From positions 77,765,942-77,829,941 of the forward strand of contig OZ035962.1 of NCBI GenBank assembly GCA_964034945.1: a stretch of 64,000 bases of DNA, written 5' to 3'. The translations under genes were made by a program, and so were the position numbers. Position 1 is the stretch's first letter. Each line of letters opens with the position of its first letter. The notes under the pieces were generated by a model. The model was given only the letters and a program-made list of their open reading frames with translations. It ran no database searches and was not told the DNA's origin. Below, piece after piece: positions 1 through 13,590 of this stretch. The stretch is from Chrysopilus asiliformis (taxonomy: Eukaryota; Arthropoda; Insecta; Diptera; Rhagionidae).

Positions 1-41
1 GTTTAGTTTTGGCAGCCTGTAAAAGAGCTGTCCGTAAAACA

Positions 42-378
42 GGGCATCAATCGTGTAACGCGACGCAGACACGAAATTGCGTCTATCATTACGAAAAGCA
101 ATCGTGTATGGCGACGCGTCTTTGCATACTAGCGACGCGTCTTTTCGTTCAGCGACACAGTTCGAGGCGTCGCTCAGTGTCATTTCGTCTGTCATTTCAC
201 AATGGAGGAACCAAAGTATAGTATAGGTTTTTGTGTTTAAATTATAATAAACCTATATTATTTCAGACATTTAAGAATTTTTTTTAGTGTCGCGATACAA
301 GATTAGAAAAACGTGTCGCGTCGATGTCGCCGTCTCAGCTCAAAGACGGAGACGCGTCTCGTTACACGATTGATGCCC
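42..378. mobile_element. MITE-like element with 19-bp terminal inverted repeats
   Basis: The left end reads GGGCATCAATCGTGTAACG and the right end is its near-perfect reverse complement. The interior is unusually rich in CG and in CGACGCGTC-type motifs compared with the AT-rich flanks. There is no coding capacity. I could not settle the target duplication (AG on both sides is possible), so the superfamily is open. Confidence 0.65.
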
Positions 379-543
379 AGATTTTCTTTTAAATTTTCGA
401 ACCACCTAACCCTCCTTTCCTTTTCCTTCCCGCCTTTTCACGATTTTTCGTAAATATTCATACTTTGTTTAATAATAAACCAATCTTACTTTTATTAATT
501 AATTGTTTATTATTATTTATTACTTTTTTTAAACTTTATACAG

Positions 544-680
544 AGTTAACTAGAATGGAAATGAGTGAGTGCAACGACAGCTTACAACTTAGTGAAGAAT
601 ATAACGGAATGAATTTAGGCGTTATGTCTGATAAATACGAAATGCCACCGATTGTGGAAGAATTTGAAAATTATTATTAA
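544..680 (+). CDS. Candidate 3'-terminal coding exon of a gene lying left of the window
   Basis: A T-rich tract runs into a TATACAG acceptor at 537-543. An open frame follows that starts at phase 2 and ends at the TAA at 678-680. The peptide is acidic and includes ELTRMEMSECNDSLQLSEEY and the C-terminal end PPIVEEFENYY. An AATAAA signal lies about 25 bases downstream in the run CAAATAAAAAAATATTG. The same frame can be opened from an ATG at 465, giving a hydrophobic N-terminus, but that stretch looks like intronic AT-rich sequence. I do not recognise the product. It could be a chance open frame. Confidence 0.3.
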
Positions 681-3517
681 ACCGAAATCATGTAAAATTT
701 CAAATAAAAAAATATTGCATAAAATATTCCTGTTTGATACTTTCAGCTTCTGCAATTCAATTTTTAACCAATCTCAAAAGTTAAAAAAACAAAATTTCTT
801 TCTTCCCATTTTAGCATAAGAGAAACCAGGAGTAAATTTTATTTATTCCGTAAACCCGAAAATATATTTTCATCAGATTTTTACAATTCTTTTTAAACTA
901 AACGAGAGGTACCAAATTGTTTAAGGAGGAAAGCTAGTACGAGAGATTCTTTAGTCAATCCAAGAAATCACATCTTAATTGGTTGAACGGTTCTAAAATT
1001 AGCAGGTGAGGGGTATCGAAAAAGGGGGCGGGTGGAGCCGATATAAAGTATCGTTTCGATTATTCTGAAAGTATCTCTATCCATGTACAAAAGTTTATTT
1101 GTGCAACAAATTTCGCCGAATGCTGTGACAAACATTTAGACAGACAGCCAGACATATCGGTTGCCTAAAAACCGGTTGAAATTTTAGTCTCTTAAAAGAT
1201 GTCCTCAAGTTTTCGATCCTCAAAAGAAGATATAACAGACATTTTAATTTTATTGGAGCCCATAAAACATTTTCTAGAGAGAACCAAATTTTGTACTTAG
1301 AGCCATCGTCTACCATGAACATTGCATCATACGACTTTTGAATGTAGCCAAACAAATTTAGACTTTTTCCTCCAGCAAAATGTTTAAATTTCGATAACAA
1401 AATCCAATAATTAAGAGCAAATGAAAATTGTGTACTTTTTGTACAAAGAATAACGTCTAAAATCGTTTGGCTGTCGTTAAAAGTCACGCAATGCGGCAAC
1501 GCAACGCATTCGGTATGCCATAGCTTTTATAATATTTTAAATCATTGTTCGATATTTTTCTTGCGTCTTTCCAAAGCATTTTCAGTGTCCAGTTTCAGTT
1601 CAAAATAGTCAAAAGCATTCAACTGCAATTGACCACTTATTAAAAATATGGACTCTTTAAAACCACTAAATCCAGTGTTAACTGCTTCTGATTATACCCT
1701 AAAAGAACCAAATCTACCATTCATTGCAAATTTTCCGTGCTTTGGGTTAACCATAAATGATCCAAATGAAAACCATATTTCCATTAAGCAAAGGGAAAGT
1801 TGTGGAAAATGCAAATGCTTCAAATCCGCTACACCGACCATGGAACAGTGCATCGGAATGGTGCAATTTTCCACATCAGTGCCTTCTACAATTCGGCAAA
1901 TACGGGAATATTTTATAAACTGTCGGGAAATTTTGGAAAGTTACGTTTTCGTATAGTTCGAATCGAATTTTGGGGATTTCGGTCACGGCCCAGGCATGGG
2001 TTATCATTAATTTGGTCGTTGATCGGAACCTATTAATTATGAAAACTCTTTACCAGAAAGGATGAGAAAACAAAATTAGTTTCAGATGGCGACGAACGAA
2101 AAGTGTCCATTCACAATATTTAGTGGTTTTCAAACCGAAACTTTATTTGACGGTAAATTGCACACAAAATTGGAATTTTAAAATAGAGAGAGACAATTTT
2201 TCTTCCGTATTCCCCAGTGAAACTGTGAGATTAAATTTCAGATTGAGCTCTATTTCAAAGGTTGGTAGTGTAAAGCACTTTTATAGATTATGATAATCCG
2301 GATGAAGGTATTTTTTCCCCATTTTACCATGGTTTGAAAGCGGATGTTGTTATGGCGATGATAACACTTTGATATTTATCGGTGATGGCCACATGCAAAT
2401 ATCGATTACAATTTTGTGGTGTGATTGGATTTTAGCCATCATCGTGAAATGTAATACCAAAATACTTTTGACAAATCCTCGTTTTTTAAAATGAAAAGTG
2501 TTGGAAATTAGACCAGCGATTTATGACACCGTAAATAAGTTTTGAAAAAAATTACCCGTTATAAAAACATTTTTAAACACTTATTTTTGCCAAAATAATT
2601 TTAAAAAAAAATAAGAAAGAAAGGTTTTTTTGCAAGAATGCGCCGCAAACTATTTAGGAAAAAACACGGTGGAGTTAGAGACTTATAAAAAACTGCGCCG
2701 CAGGAAAATTTTCGGTTCCAAGGCTAAAACGCAAAATACAATTGGTCCGGCACAACATTTACGGCGACATTTTAGATTTTAAACTCATAGTATGCTATGT
2801 TTCTATATACAACCAATCCGACCAACTTTGTCGTCGGAAAAAGTTGAATCGAATTTAACTTTTGTCGGTCAACAAAATTTCATGGTTGATTCAAAATGAA
2901 ATATTATGAGGACGTCATAAAATCTAAATTTCGTCACTTATTTTCGTCACCTAATAAAAGTATTAGGAAATAAAGTTCGTATGTTGTGTTGCTTACATTC
3001 ACATTCCTATTATGTATGACAATAGGTAACGGTGAGCCACATATAACATTTTTAAATATTATATGCAACTCATGGTCTGAGTGTAAAAATTAAATGAAAA
3101 CCAAATGACGTTTAGAACAACAAAGTGTGCGGAGTTTTATATGGAGGACAACATTGTCGCCGTAATCTGTGGCCGTAAATATTGTGTTGGTAATAATTGT
3201 ATTACGGCCTTAAATTAAAAAAAGTCGGGACAACCCTTTAAATTGCGGGATGCTGGGATAACATACCTAAATCCGTGACAGTTTCACCGAATGCGGAACG
3301 ATTGGTCACCCTAGTTATAGGCCATGTTGTTTTTCAATTTTCATCTCTTGAACCGTTTAAGGGAGTTGGATCCAGTTTTCACCAATAGTTGAGGAAAAAT
3401 GTTCCCCCAATAATATCAACGACTTCTCACTATGAGCCCACTCACTTGCAGAAGATATGCAATTCTGGAGGGATTTGGAACGGATTTTCTCCGTTAAAAA
3501 AAAATATGAAAAAATTT
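681..3517. other. AT-rich stretch, no recognised gene
   Basis: Two open frames exist: minus 1095-1499 (134 codons) and plus 1648-1956 (102 codons, starting MDSLKPLNPVLTASD). Neither shows a motif, a splice context or a family resemblance that I can name. They overlap no repeat I could define. I treat both as unproven. The rest holds short A/T runs and no RNA gene that I can see. Confidence 0.4.
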
Positions 3518-3708
3518 AAAAAGCTTTTATTTAAAAAAAATGCACTAAAAAGGAAAAAAATATTTTTTTGGATGGTGTGTATCAGAAATAAAAGCGAGAG
3601 AAATATTTATTTTATTTTGTTGCATTATCTCGTTTTTATTTCTGATACACAGCGCCCAAAAAAAAATTTTTCCTTTTTAATGCATTTTTTAAAAATAAAA
3701 GCTTTTTC
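3518..3708. repeat. Fold-back repeat (long imperfect hairpin)
   Basis: The left arm (about 3518-3602) runs from AAAAAGCTTTTATTT to TGTGTATCAGAAATAAAAGCG. The right arm (about 3627-3708) is its reverse complement, passing through TTTATTTCTGATACACA and ending in AAATAAAAGCTTTTT. The loop is about 24 nt. No coding content. Probably a fold-back MITE or a Helitron-internal palindrome, because a Helitron-type module follows directly. Confidence 0.6.
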
Positions 3709-3769
3709 TAAAAAAAATTTTTGTTTTTTTTTTATTTTATCGTTTTTAATTATTTCGTATTTAATTTAG

Positions 3770-4065
3770 TATGACTAAAAATTCAAAATGAAAAGGATAA
3801 TCAGATTATCCTAACAGGACCTTCGGTTAACGGTGCAGACTTTTCACTGTCAAAATCGAATTCAACGACCCTAAAAACCTCCGAATGAGAGGAAAATTGG
3901 AGGAAAAAGATAATCACGTTATACTTACAGAACCTCCCGTTATCCTTACGGGTTTTCTGATGCCAGAATCGGATTCAGCGACCCAAAAACCACCAGGTGA
4001 GATTTTTGCCCAGAAAGTTATGACCCTCCAAATCTTTATTTTGTTACGTTACGATAACATTTCCC
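3770..4065 (-). repeat. Helitron-type internal module, inverted
   Basis: The stretch carries inverted versions of a motif that recurs across the window: 'aggtcctgtaaggataacg', followed by 'ggggtcgctgaatccg'. Matching modules lie at 30975-31260, 37760-37930 and 38810-38990. In the last case the module is inside an element with a Helitron 3' end. No ends are definable here, so this is a fragment. Confidence 0.45.
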
Positions 4066-4189
4066 ATCCCTGATAAGAACATATATTTTTTATTACGCGT
4101 ATATTTCGAGCATTTGCATAAATCGAGCATTGCCTAAAATCGTGCCTTGCCTGTATAAATGCTACCATTTCAAGTGACAAATCTCTCAG

Positions 4190-4490
4190 CACTCTGATGT
4201 AAATAATCACCCTGATTATGATTATCGTGTCGTTTTCAACAAAGAGTCGTTTCACGTGTTGCTGTTAGTGTTTTTCCACCAACAGGTAAAACGACTCTTT
4301 CGCAAATGAGACGACGATCGTGAATATCTTCCAGGAAGAACTCTGTTAAAACGTCATTAAATAATCTGCTATAAGAAACAGGAAATTAATCACCCGCATT
4401 GCGATTGTCATGCCATTTTCGACAAGAGTCGTCTTACCTGTTGTTGTTGGTGATTTTCTGCCAACAAAAACACGACACTCGCAATACGGA
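4190..4490. repeat. Two related hairpin modules in tandem
   Basis: Each unit has the order GATTATCGTGTCGTTTTC, AAGAGTCGTTT, CCTGTTG-type, spacer, CAACAGG-type, AAACGACTCTT. In other words, an arm and its complement separated by about 25 nt. Unit 1 lies around 4225-4315 and unit 2, more degenerate, around 4395-4485. No coding content. This sits downstream of the MED19 stop, so it could lie in or beyond the 3' UTR. Confidence 0.45.
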
Positions 4491-4800
4491 TGAATATTTT
4501 TACTAGAAAAAAACAACAATCCATATGTGTACTATGATTTAATTTCCATTTAACTATACAGAATAGTAATAATATTAACCAAAAACATATTCTATTAATA
4601 TATTCTTTTTTTTTAAATAAATCTCTCCTTGCTGAAATTTCACAGCTCTAGTTCTATACATAAATACAAGCTCAACATACAATGGGAAAGACAATTTAAC
4701 ATGTTTACATAGTTTAAAAAAAAATAGGGAGAAAATAATAAACTAAATAAAAAAAATCTATTATATTACACCTAATCTATGCGTCGATGACAAATTTGTA

Positions 4801-7325
4801 TTAAAACAATTGCGCCTGTGGAGGCAGCGACATCCCCGACCCGCCCAAATGTTCCGGACTGTGGCGTTGCTTTTTCCGTTTCTTCTCCTTTTTGCGCTTC
4901 TTACGCTCTTTGTCGTCTTCGTGACGTTTTTGTTTTTTGTGCTTTTTCTCATGAGTATCCAAACCTGACGGATCTGAAAGTAATTAAAGTCGTGAATTTA
5001 TTATGTGAAAATATTTACAAAACCTGAAAAATATTACCCAATAGGGAAGTTTCCTGTGGAATTCCGCCATCCTTATGCTTATGTTTCTTATGCTTATTTT
5101 TGTGTTTCCTTGCTGGGGTCGTGTTCAATGTTCGGTACTGCTCAGGAAGCTAAAAATAAATGCAAAATGTGTTAAGAATTGATAACCAATTAGTGAATGG
5201 TTTTGTTTTACAGGTCCAGGATGGAGTCGGAACCCGGCCAGTTGTACACTACTCAATGGAAGCAGCTCTTTACCACCAATCGGTGGCTTCTCAATTATGC
5301 TTCGGAGTGAACTGTTATCCTGTAATTTTGTTTTGTTAATTTATACCGCTATTTCATTTCAAATCGATTTAATTTGGAACTTACTAAACTCCCAGTTCCA
5401 TCGATAACTCCAGGAAGATTTGGTAAAAACGAAGACAATTGCTCCTTGACTTTTTTCCCGCTGAATTTACTGTACGAATGCTCAAGTCCATAATATGCCA
5501 TCAAATTCTTTGCCCCCGTCAATTCACTTTCACCTGGGGAAAGAGAAAGTATTTTTAGTGAAAGGAAATCAATTAAAAAATCAACTCAAATGTTAACCAA
5601 ATGACAATGGGTGGTTTTTCTGCAACTTTTATTGGATTTTTGCCGACGTCACTGCTGAACACTTCTGGTCTAGACTATAATGTTTGGGTTTAATTGCGCT
5701 AATCAACAATTTACATTTTTATGGGTTACGGGCACGATTATTTGACCGACACTTATATTTATTCTGGATAAAAGTTGTCTAAAACTTCTCTTTAGGATAT
5801 TAGGCACGGACGAAACCATGTCTACCGCCAAGAAACGAGTATTTTCATCAACGAAATAGTCTGGCCCTATTTTTGAGTCCATATTTCTCAGAAAAAATTG
5901 TGATGGCATAAGTTTTTTTTTATATAAACATAACAAAAACTATAATTGCCAATCTGGCATTTATTGAAAACCCGTATGGTGGTATTCGTATCAAAATTCG
6001 AACAGTTATACCAAAATTCCACTTGGAAGTCAAACTTTCCAATAAGAATTTTTAAAATTTATTCCAATCGGATTTTGATGCATGGGAGTTTTATGTAGAA
6101 TCATATCCTAAATAACTTTTGTTCTTGTACTCTTTTGGTAAGATGCACCGTTTTTGAGATATTCGCAAAAAACGTTTTCGTTCGTATGGGGGGTACTCCC
6201 CCAAATGGTCCATTTTTGCCCATTAACGAACTTAGCCTCGCATTTTACGAAAAAAAGGGTCTGCGCAAAATTTCAAGTCTCTAGCTCAATCCGCGCCACA
6301 GACAGACAGACGGACAGACGGACGGACAGACGGACGGACAGACAGACGGACAGACAGACAGACAGACGAACGGACATGCAAAATTCATTTTTTTTATCAT
6401 TCTAAACACACTGGTGTAATTCATTTTCGTGTGTGATGACGGGATCTTGGCGTTACAAACGGTAAGGCAAAGTTAATATACCCTTTGGTTTCACCATACG
6501 GGTATAAAAAATTGTATTGGCATAACAGTATGTTTTTTTTTATAAAAATTGTTGAAAGCCTGTTTTTTTCATCACAAATGTGAGAATATGATCTCAAACT
6601 CCAAACATATGCCAGTAAAACTTGCGCATATTAAACAAATCCTGTGCCAAGAGAAACATTTAGCGTTCGTTCGAATTTTGGAAATTTGAGGCAGGCACTT
6701 TTGGTGTTTGTTTCGAATTTCACAACCTTGCGAAACAAAAGAAAATTGACCTTCCAGGCCACTGAACCTTATCGCAAAAAAAAAACCTCAAGAAGTAGAG
6801 TTTAATGACTGGGAATTATGGGTCTTCGGTATTTGGGGTAGTCGTTTGCCAAAAACTCTTGAATAAAACCTTGATATCGACCCAATTTCTGAGAATTTTT
6901 AAGTGAATTTTCCATACTGAACGAAGAGCCAAGCAAATCAAAAATTACTCCACAAATCATACTTTGGTACCTCAATTCTAGTACCCTCAACAAAAAATAT
7001 AGAAATGGTCAAATTTGATGTAAAATTGTGCCTCAAGGCACCTAAATCAGAAGGAAAACGCAGCAAACAAGAATAAAATGGAACTGAAACAAAAATCCTG
7101 CAACGTCATTAGCATAATACGTCTTAATTACGGAACATATCTACCTGGAGGCTCCTTTAACAGGTAGAACGGTCCACTGTTCACGATCGATGGATTCTTT
7201 CCCAAAGATATCAATGTTTTCAGAGTCCCAGAAGAGCTATCCTGCCTGGAAACGACCGAAGGCGAACGTCCTCCTCTGTTGTTTGGCGATTGGTCGCCCA
7301 TCACGATATTCCCGTAGTTCATCAT
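4801..7325 (-). CDS. MED19: Mediator complex subunit 19
   Basis: MED19 is a head-module-associated subunit of Mediator, which links sequence-specific activators to RNA polymerase II in the nucleus. Five exons join cleanly with GT-AG introns: 7325-7145, 5533-5385, 5319-5212, 5149-5038 and 4973-4801. They give 240 residues, close to the usual 240-250. Exon 1 ends in GPFYLLKEPPG, and exon 2 continues with ESELTGAKNLMAYYGLEHSY and KKVKEQLSSFLPNLPG. Exon 3 has DNSSLRSIIEKPPIGG and AGFRLHPGP. Exon 4 has LPEQYR and a Lys/His-rich run. Exon 5 has GLDTHEKKHKKQKRHEDDKE, a basic tail and RHSPEHLGG. These are the signature blocks of metazoan MED19; the basic tail is the probable nuclear localisation region. 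The start is ATG-ATG at 7325/7322. Intron 1 (1.6 kb) holds a GTCY repeat element. The gene is divergent from DLD. Confidence 0.95.
5928..6510 (+). mobile_element. GTCY-type retroposon-like element, copy A (MED19 intron 1)
   Basis: This is a member of family 1, seen six times in the window. From the left it has CATAACAAAAACTATAATTG, an ATTGCCAATCTGGCAT palindrome, CCCGTATGGTG, and a middle with TGAGATATTCGC and CGTATGGGGGGTAC. A GGAC/AGAC tetranucleotide run (6298-6375) follows, and then the end CACCATACGGGTATAAAAA. No protein is encoded; open frames across the tetranucleotide run are artefacts. Similar flanking sequence on both sides (AAAAATTGTGATGGCATAAG versus AAAAATTGTATTGGCATAAC) suggests a long target duplication. 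The tetranucleotide recalls the 'mini-me' elements of flies. Confidence 0.7.
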
Positions 7326-8459
7326 CGTAATTCAGAATGTCTGCAATCAACGACACTCAAACTCGCCACTCCACACAATTTCTGATTGTTTTCACTGAAT
7401 TTGGCCGAGAAATCTGAAAAAAATCGATCGCAAAACTGAGAACTAGTACCAATCGACGGCCATCTTGATTGCAAACTGGGTTAACATATCGAAATTTTGG
7501 GGTGTTGCGGAATTAGAGCGGGATTTATTCTGATTGTTTTTTTTCGAATCTTTATCATTTTTTTTATAATTTTGTGATTGTCATCAAAGGGAAGATAAAT
7601 TGTGATAAGTATTAATTGGTTTTGTGGGCTGTAAAGGGATAAAAGAGAAAATATGCATAAGAAGATTTTTCAATCTGGTAAGACTTGTCGCGATTTTGTT
7701 AAATGAAAATATGCCGTCAGGATTCCCCAAATGAACTATTTTTGCAGTTTATGATCTTAGGCAAGTAGTACCAACTTCGAGCAAATTGAATTGAAAATTT
7801 GTCCTAATACCAAGACTTGAGCACATCTACGCAAAATAATTTTATTTCTTATGAGAATTATTAATTTTTGGCATATGTCACTTCTAAAACAGCCAAACAG
7901 CAAGCAGTTGTTTGTTTTTCTGTTTTTGGATATAAATTTCGATATTTTAAACCAAATAATCTCACATAAATGAAATAGATTGCAATATTAACGGTAAAAA
8001 AGTCAAAATTCAATTAGTCTTTATTTTGTTATAGAACTAAAATTTTCAAATTGCTGTGCAAAAAAAGCTTTTTATTAGCGCAGTTGGAATATTCCAACAT
8101 AAAGAATAATTTGATTTGTTTTTGGCTAAAAGAAGCTTCTTTTTCCTTACTATCGAATATAATAATTTTACCCTGAACCTTCGTTTCCCACTGCTTGTAC
8201 GATTAATTGGTGAAAAATGTCCAAATTTATCCCCAAAAACGTAAAAACAAAAAAAAATTGCTGACTGGCTCGCTGTTTTAGATGTGGCATATGCCTAACC
8301 AAGAACAGCGAACGTCTGACATCGTCGATAAGATTCTAATTGGAGGGGCACGACAAAAGTATTAAAAGGCCGAATTTTTGATTGGAGCCGCGACTTTCTT
8401 GGAAAATATTCTCTTGGAAAACCGAATTTCACAGACTTTTAGTGACTTGAAAAGCGAAA
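7326..8459. promoter_or_regulatory. Divergent intergenic region between MED19 and DLD
   Basis: About 1.1 kb separate the two start codons, so it must hold both 5' UTRs and promoters. I see no TATA box placed convincingly for either gene. The sequence CATCGTCGATAAG at 8311 and the GC-rich segment 7430-7480 just upstream of MED19 are the only non-AT-rich patches. No repeat ends are visible. Assignment as a shared promoter region rests on geometry alone. Confidence 0.4.
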
Positions 8460-10481
<2,022 letters not shown>

Positions 10482-11314
10482 GTGTTCATCGTCACTCCAT
10501 TGCCAGCCACCAAATTTATTTTCAAATTCTTAGTAAAAAAATACGACTATTTGTTGAATATCTGAATATCACTTAACAGAAAAATATTTGAATATGATGT
10601 AAAGCAATTTTATTTATTTAAGTTTTCAAATTGATTTCTGTGGATGATTATTTTTAAAAATATATGAAACCAACGTAATGTTAGCTTTATAGAAAATTCA
10701 TCTCATTCGGAAACTTTATTTTGTGCATTTTTTAAATACTTTTTTTTTTGCTGGTGACATAATTGTGGAATCTTGAAAAAAAAGGCTTTCAAAAATGATT
10801 TTTTCTAGCTTTTTTACGCTATACGTAAGATAAAATTTATTTCTTATGGAATTTCTTGGCTTCAAAGGTTATATTGTTTCCGTGGATGTTTTCACATCCA
10901 AATTCCCCCCAACAGGTCAGGCATGTTTGCCCTGAAACTCCATTAGGAGCATGTTTCTGGTATGGAAGCTGCCTCTCCGTCATCAGAGACTGCTTTACCA
11001 GCTTCCACGCATTGGAAGAAATTCCAATAGAATTCAATGCTAGAAGGTCACGTAAAAACTATGAATCAGAAATGGTTTAATGGTTACACATAAAATGATA
11101 AAATTTATTGTTTTCCTTTTCGGCTAAAAATATTTCCCGAATCAATTAAAATTGTATTACAAAAATGTCAAAAACTGCTTGTACTAAACTTATGAAGATT
11201 TCCAGAATGCTCAGTTCCAAGGAAATGCTTTTTAAATTTCATGATGCTCTTATTAACTTTTGGTGGAAATCCGTTAACCGGAAGTTATCAAAACGGCGGG
11301 TTTTTAAAGGCTTT
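10482..11314. other. DLD downstream region, no recognised gene
   Basis: AT-rich. The first 200 bases are the likely DLD 3' UTR. From about 11160 the sequence resembles a repeat family also seen at 26800-27060 and 48660-48870 (CTTTTGGTGGAAATCCGTTA, then AAAACGGCGGG), here truncated by the MITE that follows. Confidence 0.4.
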
Positions 11315-11767
11315 CCTCCATTACCATGACTTCTGTAACTGCAAAAAAATGCAGAAAACTAGAGCAAGATAGACTTATGTAGATCTAAAAAGGAATGACT
11401 GAATACAAGTTAAACGCTATCCCTTCCAGTTTTACAACTCATATCAAACCTTATGCTATGAATATAATGTTCACATTGGCATGATAACAAAGCTTTTGAC
11501 TATGCATGCGAAGGAGAAAAAGCTTTTAAAATGACATTACGCTATAATAACAGTTTGAATGTGTCCGTGCTTACTATTCACTTACAGGGACAATGTGTGA
11601 TTGTAGTAGAAATCGCCATAAAATCGCCATAAAAACACAGGGGAAATTATTCTTGCAGTTGCCGAGAAATTTTTGCAGTTGATTCTTATCTCCCTTTCTC
11701 GTCAACGTATCTTCACATAAATGTGTCTCTATTTTTTTGCAGTTACCGAAGTCATGGTAATGGAGGG
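11315..11767. mobile_element. MITE, CTCCATTACCATGAC family, copy 1
   Basis: The ends are inverted: CCTCCATTACCATGACTTCT on the left and AGTCATGGTAATGGAGG on the right, each followed inward by a GCAAAAAAATGCAG or TTTTTTTGCAG motif. The interior is shared with copies at 11843-12314 and 35766-36250 (for example GTGTCCGTGCTTACTATTC and CTTCACATAAATGTGTCTC). Non-coding. The target duplication was not resolved. Confidence 0.75.
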
Positions 11768-11842
11768 CCAATGGAGAGCCAGAATCTTACTTTCGTTTTT
11801 CGCAATTTACTACGGAGTCAAGCATTTTTAATAGTCTTAAGA

Positions 11843-12314
11843 AGCCGCTCCATTACCATGACTTTTTACCATGACAAAAAAATGCAGGAAACTAGAGCAA
11901 GATAGACTTATGTAGATCTAAATAGGAATAACTGAATACAAGTTAAACGCTATCCCTTCCAGTTTTACAATTTTATAGCAATCATATCAAACCTTATGCT
12001 ATGAATATAATGTTCAAATTGGCATGGTAACAAAGCTTTTGACTATGCATGCGAAGGAGAAAAAGCTTTTAAAATGACATCACGCTATAATAACAGTTTG
12101 AATGTGTCCGTGCTTACTATTCACTTACAGGGACAATGTGTGGTTGTAGTAAAAATCGCCATAAAATCGCCATAACAAAAGAGGGGAAATTATTTTTGCA
12201 TTTGCCGACAAATTTTTGCAGTTGATTCTTATCTCCCTTTCTCGCCAAGGCATCTTCACATAAATGTGTCTCATTTTTTTTGTCATGGTAAAAAGTCATG
12301 GTAATGGAGCGGCT
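11843..12314. mobile_element. MITE, CTCCATTACCATGAC family, copy 2
   Basis: The ends are AGCCGCTCCATTACCATGAC and its exact complement GTCATGGTAATGGAGCGGCT. The termini are extended by a second nested pair, TTTTTACCATGACAAAAAAA and TTTTTTTGTCATGGTAAAAA. It lies in direct orientation 75 bp after copy 1 and differs by scattered substitutions and small indels. Non-coding. Confidence 0.78.
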
Positions 12315-12473
12315 CCTTTATGTATGAAAAAAGTTGGAGAGAATGAAATTTCCTAAACCTTTTGTTTTGTGCCTAAAACTTTTCGTCTCTTTATCTCGAG
12401 AATGGCTTGAGGTATTGCGATATTTAAAACCATTCTCGAGATAAACAGTTATTTCGAAAACTTCAGCTTTTGA

Positions 12474-13419
12474 AGCCTGTCCACATTGGTTGAAATAGTC
12501 CGCTTAAGCTCGATCCAGACTACACGATGTACGGGGTACGAGGTTGGCACGTACCCCGAACATCGAGTGTTTGGATGGGAAATTTGCACATGGTTTCACC
12601 TAGTGAGTAAAATCAGAAGCTGTTTGATTATCCTCGTACGTGGTAACCGCGTACACGAATAGGCCATGCGCCACGGGGCATGGGCATGCCGGCGCAACGA
12701 GCAAGTTACGGGCAAGACGGTTTCGGGAAAGGTTTGAGGTTTGCGCTACTTCAGAATCTGGTTGAACGGAGCAAAGCACACACACATATAAGACATAACG
12801 AGTTTTAGTTCCTATTTCTAGCGATACACACGCACACAATTGAAATGAAACGTGTAACTATGTAGCAGGGCAAAAGAGCAAGCAAGAATCGTGGCGCAGC
12901 GAACACGAAAATAAACTATGTTGCACCGGCATGCCCATGACTCGTGGCGCATCGCCTAATGAGCAAAACCCTGTGCAGTGTGGATGCAGTTCCATGTACG
13001 AGGAAACCAAAAACCTCGTATCTCGTACCCCGTACATCGTGTAGTCTGGATCGAGCTTTAAATAGGACAGAAACTGGCAACATTAGGGCAAGGTGAGGAA
13101 GTAGGACTGCTGATAGGAAAATCATCCTCAAAACTAAAATCTCCGTTCTCAAAATTCCGCCTGTCGCGCTCTGATTGGTTCGCTGCCGCACTGAATGTGT
13201 TCCATTGTCATTATTGTTTCGGTCGTCGTCGATGCAACACGTCGCAGAGCAAAAGGCAGCCACGTATTACTTGCAATTCTTTAGAAATGTTCCGTTTACC
13301 AAATGTTTCACGCCAGTCTGATTGCTCACAGCTACTGGTTCAAATAGTCTCAATCTGAACACGAGCAATATTTCATCCGTCCTATTTAGGCGGACTATTT
13401 CAACCAATCTGAACAGGCT
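12474..13419. mobile_element. Non-autonomous TIR element interrupted by another MITE
   Basis: The left end is AGCCTGTCCACATTGGTTGA followed by AATAGTCCGC. The right end is the complement, GCGGACTATT then TCAACCAATCTGAACAGGCT. Without the insert at 12507-13057 it is about 390 bp. The left half resumes after the insert as AAATAGGACAG, matching the complement of CGTCCTATTTAGG near the right end. This shows the inner element landed inside the left inverted repeat. Open frames here are not coding. Confidence 0.7.
12507..13057. mobile_element. MITE with TTA target duplication (PIF/Harbinger-like)
   Basis: The ends are AGCTCGATCCAGACTACACG on the left and the exact complement on the right, continuing inward through ATGTACGGGGTACGAG. 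TTA flanks both sides (12504-12506 and 13058-13060). A 3-bp TWA duplication is characteristic of PIF/Harbinger elements. It is 551 bp, richer in GC than its surroundings, and has no transposase frame. Confidence 0.72.
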
Positions 13420-13590
13420 CTTTGCGATATATCCGGAAGTTAATGGTGTTTCAGAGGTGCTATGAATGAGACAAAATTAAGAAAATGGGGATTTCTACAA
13501 CTTTGTCTTTTACCGTTATTCACTGTCTTGATGCTTTTTCTCAAGCTAATCGCATGTGAAAAATTAAACTGTCAAATTTCTTGCAAACGG

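Noticed and set aside
1095..1956. Two open frames on opposite strands
   Set aside because: Longer than most here, but there is no recognisable domain and no supporting exon; left as an unproven stretch.
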